33,285 bases of DNA. Source: Providencia sp. GTDB taxonomy: Bacteria; Pseudomonadota; Gammaproteobacteria; Enterobacterales; Enterobacteriaceae. The stretch spans positions 196,555 to 229,839 of the forward strand of contig NZ_DOEH01000021.1 of the NCBI RefSeq assembly GCF_003533305.1, given 5' to 3'. Below the pieces are notes generated by a model that saw only the letters and a program-made list of their open reading frames with translations, had not been told where the DNA came from and searched no databases. Numbering within the stretch: position 1 is the stretch's first letter; every line of letters begins with the position of its first letter. This document shows, piece after piece, positions 24,414 to 32,017 of this stretch. The translations under genes and the position numbers were made by a program.

Positions 24414-24792
24414 TCAGGTGGACAATAAAAATCCTATCGATTTACAAGAAATATATCGTAATGTCTTAGTATTAAGTGAAAATTTAGTGGCCTTGGCCAA
24501 ATCTGCACAGTGGGAGACGCTAGTTTCTCGTGAAACAGAGTATGTGCTTGCGGTTGAAAATCTCACCGTATTAACCCATGAATACGAACAGCAAGAACCC
24601 ATTACTGATGAATTTATTCAGTTTTTGCAGCAAATTATTGAGAATGAACGTATCACTAAAGAGTACTTACAAAAACATTTAAATTTTCTCAGTAAAGAAA
24701 TGAAGCAATTAGAACAAAAGCGGGTACTCAATAATAGCTACGGCCAGTTTAATGATTCAGAGACCCCTTATATTATTAAACCCATGGAATGA
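24403..24792 (+). CDS. fliT: Flagellar chaperone FliT
   Basis: 129 aa from ATG 24403. It is helical, with LVALAKSAQWETLVSRETEYVLAVENL matching the FliT core. FliT is the export chaperone of FliD and in E. coli/Salmonella also an anti-FlhDC factor. Sequence similarity to E. coli FliT is moderate and the C-terminus is diverged, so identity rests mainly on the fliD-fliS-fliT order. The start is uncertain: GTG 24391, ATG 24397, ATG 24403 and GTG 24418 are all in frame, the first three overlapping the end of fliS, and none has a strong Shine-Dalgarno sequence, which suggests coupling to fliS translation. Confidence 0.9.
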   Translation: MKDNQVDNKNPIDLQEIYRNVLVLSENLVALAKSAQWETLVSRETEYVLAVENLTVLTHEYEQQEPITDEFIQFLQQIIENERITKEYLQKHLNFLSKEMKQLEQKRVLNNSYGQFNDSETPYIIKPME

Positions 24793-24887
24793 GCATTCAG
24801 GTGTCAGGCATTTCTAGCTGGCACTTAAACCCTCCGTTTAAAAATATTAGCAATCAATAGATTCGCTATATAACTTGATAACTAAAA

Positions 24888-24975
24888 TCTAACCGCCACA
24901 TACTTCAACCCGAATCCCACGCGCTACTTATCGTATTCATCGGGAGGTTTTAAAATATCGTAGTCGTTTGGAATG
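24888..24975 (-). repeat. Decayed ERIC relic in inverted orientation
   Basis: CATACTTCAACCCGAATC, TACTTATCGTATTCATCGGGA and a following ATCGTAGTCG track, with gaps, the reverse complement of the ERIC at 20891-21009 (ACCCGAATCACG, TACTTATGTACGCTCATCGGGA, then the arm). Several insertions and substitutions are present. CCCGAAT and ATTCATCGGG still allow a hairpin between fliT and the deformylase gene. Confidence 0.6.
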
Positions 24976-24993
24976 AACAAATAAGCAGATAGC

Positions 24994-25497
24994 TTATTGC
25001 TTTAAACGTTGCTGTTTCTTTAATTTTTTCAACAGCATATTACGTTTTAATGTGGATAAGTGGTCGATAAACACTTTGCCGTGTAAGTGGTCAATTTCAT
25101 GTTGCATCACAATAGATAAAAACTCATCGCTATCAACAATAAATTGTTTACCATTTCTATCGAAAGCCTTCACTTTGACACGTAAAAAACGATCAACATC
25201 CGCGTAGATTTCAGGAATAGATAGACACCCTTCCTGATAGCTTGTTTCCCCTTCACTTTCAATAATTTCAGGGTTAATAAACACCATAGGTTGATTACGG
25301 TCATCAGAAATATCAATCACCATTATCGACAACGTTTCAGCAATTTGTGTCGCCGCCAACCCAATACCGCTATCAGTACTGTACATGGTATCTAATAAAT
25401 CATCGATTAATGTTTGTACTGCCTCGAAATCTGTGACAGGCTTACACTTGATGCGTAATCTTTCATCAGGAATTTCAATAATCGTTCTTACTGCCAT
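24994..25497 (-). CDS. Peptide deformylase (probable second copy)
   Basis: 167 aa, full length. All three metalloenzyme motifs are intact: GIGLAATQ (44-51), EGCLS (89-93, metal-ligand Cys91) and QHEIDH (132-137, His133 and His137 as ligands with Glu134 as catalyst). It removes the N-formyl group from new proteins. The main def in enterobacteria lies beside fmt. Here it is a single gene beside the flagellar operon with no fmt, so it is probably a paralogue, which I could not verify because the rest of the genome is not visible. The C-terminal helix is very basic (LKRNMLLKKLKKQQRLKQ), consistent with ribosome binding. Extra deformylases can replace the main one under inhibitors. Confidence 0.93.
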   Translation of the reverse strand: MAVRTIIEIPDERLRIKCKPVTDFEAVQTLIDDLLDTMYSTDSGIGLAATQIAETLSIMVIDISDDRNQPMVFINPEIIESEGETSYQEGCLSIPEIYADVDRFLRVKVKAFDRNGKQFIVDSDEFLSIVMQHEIDHLHGKVFIDHLSTLKRNMLLKKLKKQQRLKQ

Positions 25498-26190
25498 CGC
25501 TTAAATCCTATTAATTCAATTACTTTAATTCAAATATCTATAAAATATTATCGTCTTTTTATTTTTGTGATTACATGCAAAAAATGTCATATCTGTTTGA
25601 TTGATGATATCTTTTATTATAACTCAATACCTTAGCGCATGATCGGCGTTTTAATCACTTAACAAAAATAGATTACATAACAAGTTTTACAGAAAAATAA
25701 CATGTTATATAGAAAAAAACACCTGAATTAGAAAAAATAGTGATGAATTATTTTGATAGGTGCTTTATTCAACAGCTTGTTTTCTTGATTTATCTTTTAG
25801 CTCATGGCCTTCACGATTATAGTTTTACACTGCTACCACCATAAAAATTTAACTCATTGATATTTTTATGTAATTCAAAATAAGTCAAATACATAATAAA
25901 CTTATAGTGTAAATTTTAATTCACTCAATTTAATTAAAATTAATTTCACTTTTAATATATTAATTTATAAATAAATACTAAAAATAGGCTAATCACTTTA
26001 ATTTTCATTGTAAATGTTACCGTATTAATTTTAATCAACCACGGATATACCGAACCAAAATCATTAAAAAACTGATTTTACCATTAAAATAAAATTCTTT
26101 ATTATTACATTTCACGTTAAAAAGCAAAATTAACTAAACTTAATTTATTAATTTTAATTATTATTTTTTCAATTATATGGAAATTACAGA
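25498..26190. other. Long AT-rich intergenic region upstream of the trimeric autotransporter
   Basis: 693 bp between divergent genes. It becomes more AT-rich toward the autotransporter, with long runs of A and T in 25860-26180, a composition that often marks H-NS-silenced surface genes. AAATGTCATA and other short words are present but no clear operator, RNA gene or ORF. The promoter could not be pinned down. Confidence 0.45.
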
Positions 26191-27354
26191 ATGAAAAAGA
26201 AATTATTATTAAATAGCATTACTATTACTTTGCTATCGAGTTTATCTTATACCACTATAGCAAATCCAATTATTAATAATGAAACAGTATTAGATGATGG
26301 ATATGAATATACATATCATACATATAATATGCCCACTCCCTCCTCCTTAGATAACTTAAAAAACAAAACCAATAGTTCTATATATTCAAAACCAGCCCCC
26401 TCCTTACATGATTTCAAATTAAAAACCGAGAATCAAAAAAAACCATTATATTTTAATAGCTTAAATGAAAGCAATAAAGAGCAAAATATGGTATCACTAG
26501 AGATTACATCACCGTCTCAAGAACCCCACGATTTTGCTACTCATGCCCCCCTTATCTCACCTTTATCAACAACAACTTTAATTTCAACGATAAAAGATAA
26601 ATTATTAAAACAAGAGCATTCAAATGCAGCCATCCCAACTATGGCTATCATCAGTACTGAAAATGCGTTAGGCAGTAGTGCATTAAACATGCTACTTCTG
26701 GAAGGATTTACTGAGGGGCTTATTACTGCATCTACTCCTGTCCTCCCACTGACTCCACCAGCTAAATTTGATACGCTTACTAATAATATCAATTTGAAAA
26801 ATTCAAATGGACTAAAAAATACTATTTATCAATTGCATACAAACTCAATAAGAACAAATAAATCGGTAATAGAAACAGTAAACAGAGTCAATCATTTAGT
26901 TGATGAAATCAAAAATACAAATAAAAATAATCACGAATTAAATAATAAAATAGAAGCTAACTTTAAAAATATAGATAAAGAAATAAGTAATAATAAAATC
27001 ATTGTTACAAAAATAAAGGCCAATGCCATAAAAACACAAAAAACCAATGATAAAAAGTTTACTGCGTTCGAAAGCAAATATGATAATGCTGTTAATCAAC
27101 TAGACAACAAAATTGACCAAAGATCTAAAGAGGCTAATTCAGGCATTGCCTCGGTTGCCGCCATGAGCAACATTCCATATGCAACCAATACACGTTTTAG
27201 TGCTGGCGTTGGTGCAGGAAACTACAAAAATGGTACCGCGATCGCTGCTGGTGCACAATATCAACTCAAAGAAAACGTAAACTTACGTAGTTCCATATCA
27301 TGGAATAACTCAGATAGTGCTGTTATGGGGGCGGGTATCGCTTTTGGCTGGTAA
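26191..27354 (+). CDS. YadA-like trimeric autotransporter adhesin, short form
   Basis: 387 aa. A signal peptide (KKKLLLNSITITLLSSLSYTTIA, about 2-24) is followed by a polar Asn/Ser/Thr/Pro-rich region (25-200) with no recognisable head repeats. A long Asn/Lys-rich coiled-coil stalk (about 205-318, NNKIEANFKNIDKEISNNK) comes next. The C-terminal YadA anchor (about 318-387, SGIASVAAMSNIPY, FSAGVGAGNYKNGTAIAAGAQYQL, AVMGAGIAFGW) would form four strands per chain in a 12-strand trimer barrel in the outer membrane. It lacks the Hep/Hag head repeats of YadA-type adhesins, so ligand and role are unclear. It is very AT-rich compared with its neighbours, which with a 693-bp AT-rich leader suggests acquired or silenced DNA. 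No Shine-Dalgarno sequence is strong (GGAAATTACAG). Confidence 0.85.
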   Translation: MKKKLLLNSITITLLSSLSYTTIANPIINNETVLDDGYEYTYHTYNMPTPSSLDNLKNKTNSSIYSKPAPSLHDFKLKTENQKKPLYFNSLNESNKEQNMVSLEITSPSQEPHDFATHAPLISPLSTTTLISTIKDKLLKQEHSNAAIPTMAIISTENALGSSALNMLLLEGFTEGLITASTPVLPLTPPAKFDTLTNNINLKNSNGLKNTIYQLHTNSIRTNKSVIETVNRVNHLVDEIKNTNKNNHELNNKIEANFKNIDKEISNNKIIVTKIKANAIKTQKTNDKKFTAFESKYDNAVNQLDNKIDQRSKEANSGIASVAAMSNIPYATNTRFSAGVGAGNYKNGTAIAAGAQYQLKENVNLRSSISWNNSDSAVMGAGIAFGW

Positions 27355-27431
27355 TTCAGCTGTTAACACCCACAACAGCTAAAGTTATTTTTTAATTACC
27401 ACTCACTAATAGTGCATAGTGAATAGCTCAA

Positions 27432-27470
27432 TAGTGAATAGTCCCGACATCTTCTCGGTGCTATTCACTA
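27432..27470. terminator. Hairpin between convergent autotransporter and lipoprotein genes
   Basis: TAGTGAATAG (27432-27441) and CTATTCACTA (27461-27470) are a perfect 10-bp inverted repeat around 19 bases. The left arm sits among further copies of ATAGTGAATAG / CATAGTGAATAG from 27415, a small direct-repeat cluster. Terminator function is likely from position but there is no T-run. Confidence 0.6.
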
Positions 27471-27514
27471 GTCATATCTGTTAATTAAATCTACTACAGA
27501 AACTGTCTTACAAT

Positions 27515-28015
27515 TTACTCTTGAGTATATGTCACTATCGCAATTGGCGTTGGATTAATGGTAATCCAAAAGTTAGACATACCTGTGGTTGTTTTTGATG
27601 ATTCGCCAACTTTATTACATGTCGATTCAAGCTGACACTTATCGCTAATTATTTTACTCGTTTCTTTATTAAAACCCTTCGACGTTAAGTAACTAAGCTC
27701 ACTATTCAATTTACCCGTAAAATTATCAAAATTAGGTTTAGGCAATGAATAATCCTCGACACCGACAAGAGTTGTAACCACTTGGGTAAGGTTATTACCC
27801 TCAAATATAAGCTGATTTTGATAGCTCCAATCATTGAATGGCTTTTGATTATCGAACGTGCAAATGGTTTTACCTCCATTGACTTTACAATCACCGCCTT
27901 TAATAAAATTGACACTATCGATCGTTTGTCCCCAATTAAGACCAAACGGTGCGTTAGATGCATTATCACACCCAGCCAAAACCAATGCAGCAAAACCAGC
28001 AATAATCCATTTCAT
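27515..28015 (-). CDS. Predicted lipoprotein, function unknown
   Basis: 166 aa. A short signal sequence (KWIIAGFAALVLAGC) has lipobox LAGC with Cys16. Asp follows at +2, the classic inner-membrane retention signal in enterobacteria, so the protein may stay in the inner membrane. The mature part has four further cysteines in two pairs (GDCKVNGGKTIC and DKCQLESTC), a layout that suggests two disulfides. GLNWGQTIDSV near the start resembles the opening of small periplasmic proteins of unknown role. GGGAG precedes the ATG. No family name can be supported. Confidence 0.8.
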   Translation of the reverse strand: MKWIIAGFAALVLAGCDNASNAPFGLNWGQTIDSVNFIKGGDCKVNGGKTICTFDNQKPFNDWSYQNQLIFEGNNLTQVVTTLVGVEDYSLPKPNFDNFTGKLNSELSYLTSKGFNKETSKIISDKCQLESTCNKVGESSKTTTGMSNFWITINPTPIAIVTYTQE

Positions 28016-28160
28016 TCAGTTACTCCCACTATGCATTATTCAATTGTTATTCATCAATACTTCCATCGATAGACTCACTAAAATAGCTAAGTTCAAATAA
28101 TGGAAAGTGGAGATCTACAGTAAGCTTAAATCATCTTAATTTAAAGCTGATAAATTTGTC

Positions 28161-28391
28161 TTATACAAATTGCAACGCTTCTCCTGTCCCTATACAATGC
28201 TTGGCTTTGTTAGATAGCGTGGCTGTAATAACATAATAAAAATCATAATATTTGTATGTTTGGCAATTATATTGGCACTTTTCCCCGATGAACTCCCCTG
28301 CAAGGGCAATATAGCCGCATAAAATCGGCTCAATAATGCCTAAATTTGATGGATGAACCACGTACAGCACTAACGGATTCGTTCTACTCAC
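28161..28391 (-). CDS. Possible small protein, doubtful
   Basis: A 76-codon open frame (GTG start) with ordinary codon choice, three early Pro/Gly turns and four cysteines (ILCGYI, GEKCQYNC, KHCIG). No convincing ribosome site precedes the GTG, no family is recognised, and it lies opposite the promoter side of the rightward DUF1097 gene. It may be noncoding. I list it because the region would otherwise be an unexplained 400-bp gap. Confidence 0.3.
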   Translation of the reverse strand: MSRTNPLVLYVVHPSNLGIIEPILCGYIALAGEFIGEKCQYNCQTYKYYDFYYVITATLSNKAKHCIGTGEALQFV

Positions 28392-28418
28392 TTGTAACTA
28401 TAACTTTAAGTGTAAATT

Positions 28419-28874
28419 GTGAAGATACTTTTTTCTCTTTCTTTGACCACAGCACTGCTTTCAGGCGTCTGGGCATGGGTTGCTGACGCATTAGGGCTCA
28501 TCGGGTGGGCCGGATTTTTGGGCTGTACAGCCTATTTTGCCTATCCTAAAGACGGCATCAAAGGACTTGCTGTAACCGCTATCACTGTCGCTAGTGGTGT
28601 TGCTTGGGGTTTAATTATTATTCATGCCAGTTTATGGCTAAAAGATTCTCCGAATGTTATCGGATATCTCATCACAGGCGTTATCGCTTTTATAATGTGT
28701 ATCCAAGCCCATAAATCATGGTTTGCTTATATCCCTGGAACATTTATTGGAGCATGTGCGATATTTGCCGCTCAAGGCGAATGGGCGATAACAATACAAT
28801 CTTTAATCGTCGGTGTTTTGTTTGGCTATTCTATGAAACAAAGTGGACTTTGGTTATCTCGAAAATTGAAATAG
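28419..28874 (+). CDS. DUF1097 family inner membrane protein (YcdZ-like)
   Basis: 151 aa with about five membrane segments. It starts at GTG 28419 (KILFSLSLTTALLSGVWAWVADALGLIGWAGFLGCTAYFAYP), and ITVASGVAWG, VIGYLITGVIAFIMCIQA, FAYIPGTFIGACAIFAAQGEW and LIVGVLFGYSMKQSG follow. This matches the DUF1097 family, to which E. coli YcdZ belongs; function unknown. AAGTG lies 7 bases before the GTG, and an upstream in-frame GTG is blocked by a stop. It appears to be transcribed alone. Confidence 0.8.
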   Translation: MKILFSLSLTTALLSGVWAWVADALGLIGWAGFLGCTAYFAYPKDGIKGLAVTAITVASGVAWGLIIIHASLWLKDSPNVIGYLITGVIAFIMCIQAHKSWFAYIPGTFIGACAIFAAQGEWAITIQSLIVGVLFGYSMKQSGLWLSRKLK

Positions 28875-29444
28875 TCAATTATCTCAAATTTGTGCGAATA
28901 CGTAGGAAATCTAAAGAGATAAATTTGGGTAATAAATCAAATAAAAAAAACCGCCATAATGGCGGTTCGAACATAATCAAAATGAAACCAAGGGAAATTC
29001 AAGACCAAACTGATAATACATTAAATTCACATACTAACAATATATAACACAATGATTTAACTAATGAATAACAACTATATGAGCCAAGTATGAATACCTA
29101 ATAATACGGAATAAATAGCAAAAGTATTATTAAAGAAACGATAATACCACTATCATGGTATTCGTTTAATGATTAAAATAGTTGATATGACTGAGTGAAT
29201 ATTCATTAACTAAAATAAGAAACTACACAAGAACGGAGTAATTAGGATTTATCTGTATGATTTTATAAAGCGCCAAAGTAAGAATCAGATTTAAATCTTG
29301 CATAAAGTAAAATATAAATAACAAATATTAAATAAGGAAGGAAAAACTAAAAGCATTTTAGTAATAACAAATAGAGATAATAGCGTAAAAATTTACCATA
29401 GCGTTAAGTAATAGCAGCGGATATACCGCCACCGTATGCTAATG
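28875..29444. other. Gap with several hairpins and an orphan leftward terminator
   Basis: 570 bp without a supported ORF. Structures are a leftward intrinsic terminator at 28943-28968, an inverted repeat ATAATAC / GTATTAT (29101-29107, 29124-29130), and a hairpin AACGATAATACCA / TGGTATTCGTT (29137-29149, 29156-29166) with a 2-base bulge. The nearest leftward gene, tsuB, ends at 29445. The gap could hold a small RNA or a long tsuAB 3' UTR. Confidence 0.5.
28943..28968 (-). terminator. Strong leftward intrinsic terminator with no adjacent gene
   Basis: Read leftward, AACCGCC (28968-28962), a 5-base loop, then GGCGGTT (28956-28950) followed by six or more T. On the plus strand no T-run follows, so it does not serve the DUF1097 gene. 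It ends whatever is transcribed leftward from 29-29.4 kb. Confidence 0.88.
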
Positions 29445-29672
29445 TTACCCTTTCTTTATTTGCATGCGCCACTGAGCATCTGCGAATTGTTCAAACTCAA
29501 CAACTTCATGTCCCTCTTCAGCTGCCCAACGAGGTATATTTTCTGTTGCTTGCGCACAATCGTATTCAATGACAAGTAGATCTCCCGTTGCCATCAATTC
29601 TATTGCTTTTTTAGCTTCAATTAATGGAAATGGACATAAATGGCCGCATGTATCTAATTTAACTGTATTCAT
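29445..29672 (-). CDS. tsuB: TsuB (YeeD), TusA-like sulfurtransferase of thiosulfate uptake
   Basis: 75 aa, the same length as E. coli YeeD. DTCGHLCPFPLIEAKKAIE carries the TusA-family CPxP motif with the sulfur-carrying Cys. IEYDCAQATENIPRWAAEEGHEV matches YeeD closely and separates it from the tRNA-thiolation protein TusA. In E. coli TsuB works at the cytoplasmic side of TsuA to process incoming thiosulfate for cysteine synthesis. ATG 29672 is chosen; a GTG at 29684 overlaps the tsuA stop. It lies 8 bp after tsuA in the same operon. Confidence 0.9.
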   Translation of the reverse strand: MNTVKLDTCGHLCPFPLIEAKKAIELMATGDLLVIEYDCAQATENIPRWAAEEGHEVVEFEQFADAQWRMQIKKG

Positions 29673-29680
29673 ATTGTTTC

Positions 29681-30724
29681 TCACTTTTTCGTATATTGTG
29701 GACGAATGATCGTAAAGTAACTAACAATCCAACTTCCCAGAATGATACAGGGAATAAATGCCCAACCTTGCCATGAAAACCAAGCTGTATTCACTAAAGT
29801 ATTTCCTAACATACAGCCACCAGCTAACCCACTCCCTACCCCCATAAACAAGCCGCCAATTAGACTTTTGAAAATGACCGGAAAACCTGGATGACGAAAT
29901 TTAAATTCTCGACTTCCCTTTGCCGCAATAAATGAACCAACAAAAATACCAATCAGTAAAAAACCAGCCCAATTAAAAAATTTCAAATTACCTTCAGTCA
30001 CTAACGAGAAAAGTTGAGCGCTCGGACCACTAATTCCCAAACCGCCAATTCGCCCATCAGAAAGACTTGAAGGCCATGCTAATAATGCAATAACGCCAAT
30101 TATTATTGCTGAAATAAAGGGATGCCATCTAGCTTCAAAGAGCAAATGTGCAATTCCTGTTCTTTTAGCTTTCATTCTCGGTATTTTTATCGATGACGTT
30201 TTCTTGAGATACCTAAATACCAATAACCCTGTAATTGCGACTAATATAAAAATAGCGATATAAGGGGGGATATTAAATGTCTGAGTGATAGTGCTGTTAT
30301 CTAATTTTGGGGAGGTGATCGGTTGAAATAGATTTTTTAATATCGACTGCCTAATCAACCAACTTGCAATAGCAAAACCCACTACTGCTAAAATACTGCC
30401 AATTAACCCCTCTGCTGCTCGATAATAAGCACCTGTTGAGCAAGACCCTGCACATCCCATTCCAATACCAAAAAGAAGTCCGCCAACAATCGTAGCCAAC
30501 CACGCAAATGCATCTGTCGGAATTTTGGCCAACTCAAAATGGGCGAAAATAAATAAGCCGACACTCTGAATAGAGATAACAATTAAAATTGCAATCAGCA
30601 TTCGAGTATCACGAAAAAGATAGAGATCGCGTAAGCCGCCAGCCATACAAAAGCGTCCACGTTGCATTACAAAGCCGAGAAGAATTCCTAAGAAAAGCCC
30701 GGAGAGATGAGATAAACTTATCAT
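29681..30724 (-). CDS. tsuA: TsuA (YeeE), thiosulfate transporter
   Basis: 347 aa in the YeeE/YedE (sulfur transport) family, with about 9-12 membrane segments in two halves. FVMQRGRFCMAGGLRDLYLFRD, GIGMGCAGSCSTGAYYRAAEGLIGS and GVGSGLAGGCMLGNTLV carry the conserved Cys residues that relay thiosulfate through the membrane. FLLIGIFVGSFIAAKGSREFKFR matches E. coli YeeE almost word for word. ATG 30724 is preferred because AGGA is 9 bases upstream; the ATGs at 30733 and 30730 crowd the ribosome site. It is followed by tsuB, the normal order. Confidence 0.92.
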   Translation of the reverse strand: MISLSHLSGLFLGILLGFVMQRGRFCMAGGLRDLYLFRDTRMLIAILIVISIQSVGLFIFAHFELAKIPTDAFAWLATIVGGLLFGIGMGCAGSCSTGAYYRAAEGLIGSILAVVGFAIASWLIRQSILKNLFQPITSPKLDNSTITQTFNIPPYIAIFILVAITGLLVFRYLKKTSSIKIPRMKAKRTGIAHLLFEARWHPFISAIIIGVIALLAWPSSLSDGRIGGLGISGPSAQLFSLVTEGNLKFFNWAGFLLIGIFVGSFIAAKGSREFKFRHPGFPVIFKSLIGGLFMGVGSGLAGGCMLGNTLVNTAWFSWQGWAFIPCIILGSWIVSYFTIIRPQYTKK

Positions 30725-30810
30725 AAGCATCATTCCTATTGAAAACGGATATTCTACTTAGGATAAAATTTAATTTTTTAGATATAAGTCATGCAATATT
30801 TAAATAATTT

Positions 30811-31482
30811 TTATTTTGCCAAATGATAACTTGCATTCAACTTATCAACTATTTCTTCAAAACTTACCCTTCCATCTAAGCAAATAGTGAACCAGTGATT
30901 TTTATTCATATGATATCCGGGGAGATATTTATCATTATCAATTATTTTTTCTTTATCTTCTGGACGCATTTTTAAATCTATAATCTCAATAATGCCTTCA
31001 CCAGATACGCCTATTTTACTTCTTTCAACGGTTAATAATGCAGCAAACCATTTTTGATTATCCAACCGTCTCACAATCGCATTATTGGGAAATTTAGCCC
31101 ATAAATATTCAAACTCAATGGAATATTCAACGTTAACGTACTCAATAATTTTATTGGCTAGTTCCGACTTAAAAACATTGTTATCAAAACATTTCTCGAT
31201 GATATCCGATAATATTTGATTATACTCTTGGCGAACAAGGCCAACAAATTCGCCTGTCGATGTTGGGTTTAAATGCAAAGTATATTCTTCTCCTGCATCC
31301 AAATCCGTTAACATTGTATGAACTACACCAGAAAGCGAAATAGTTATTTTTAAATGAAAACCACTGCTTTTTAATGTGCATTCATACTCATAACATTGGT
31401 CACCTAAGATAAAGCCATAATCAATCAAACGACCGAAATTAGGCTTTTTATTTTTAAAATCAACACGTTCAATTGTATTCAT
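30811..31482 (-). CDS. MmcQ/YjbR family protein with N-terminal extension
   Basis: 223 aa from ATG 31482. The C-terminal part (about 128-220, EYLWAKFPNNAIVRRLDNQKWFAALL ... GYHMNKNHWFTICLDG) is the YjbR/MmcQ CyaY-like fold, often labelled DNA-binding though the evidence for that is limited. The N-terminal 120 residues (IERVDFKNKKPNFGRLIDYGFILGDQCYEYECTL...) form a separate region that in related proteins is fused to the same fold. The in-frame extension upstream to 31554 has no good ribosome site. It is transcribed leftward like tsuAB, 78 bp upstream of tsuA, and a link is not established. Confidence 0.78.
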   Translation of the reverse strand: MNTIERVDFKNKKPNFGRLIDYGFILGDQCYEYECTLKSSGFHLKITISLSGVVHTMLTDLDAGEEYTLHLNPTSTGEFVGLVRQEYNQILSDIIEKCFDNNVFKSELANKIIEYVNVEYSIEFEYLWAKFPNNAIVRRLDNQKWFAALLTVERSKIGVSGEGIIEIIDLKMRPEDKEKIIDNDKYLPGYHMNKNHWFTICLDGRVSFEEIVDKLNASYHLAK

Positions 31483-31554
31483 TGCACACCATAGCGTTAA
31501 ACGGATTAATATAAAAAATTTATTACATCTTAACACCTTAAGCTTTATCATCAC

Positions 31555-32017
31555 CCTATTGTTGGATTATTGCAATCTCAACTTAGCATACTCTAAATTA
31601 ACTATGATTTTTTTAATTAGAATTAGGCCATTGTAGACTTGCCAATGCAATGAATAGTTCGTGAGTAAAAGCCATATCTAAATTCTAGATAAATAAAAAT
31701 AAGAAGTTATTTTAAAGTAACTGAAATACATAAAAAAATCATTATAGTTCTTAATAAATGTGAATGTTATTTATTACGATACTCTCTAAATTAAACTTTA
31801 TAGTCTTTTTCCTATTGTAGTTAAAATCTGAAAACATATTTATCTTATTACATCATAGTAATTAACATTATAATACTCACCCCCTTTAGATTCAAACTGG
31901 TTATTTACTTAGGTTTAATTGCGTTATAATATTAAGTTTAATTAAATACAACTATTACCTCTATTCAGAAATTATTACATAGAGGTACTTTAATTTTTTA
32001 TTTACAGTGAATCTATT
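31555..32017. other. Intergenic region with candidate promoter for the HAF-repeat gene
   Basis: 463 bp, very AT-rich. TATAAT at 31925-31930, preceded by GCGT, is a consensus -10 about 88 bp before the HAF-repeat start. The matching -35 is weak. No other structure is convincing. Confidence 0.45.

Noticed and set aside
28962..28971. GGTTCGAAC resembling a tRNA T-loop
   Set aside because: It is the right arm of the leftward terminator stem plus a few bases; no acceptor stem, D-arm or anticodon arm fits around it.
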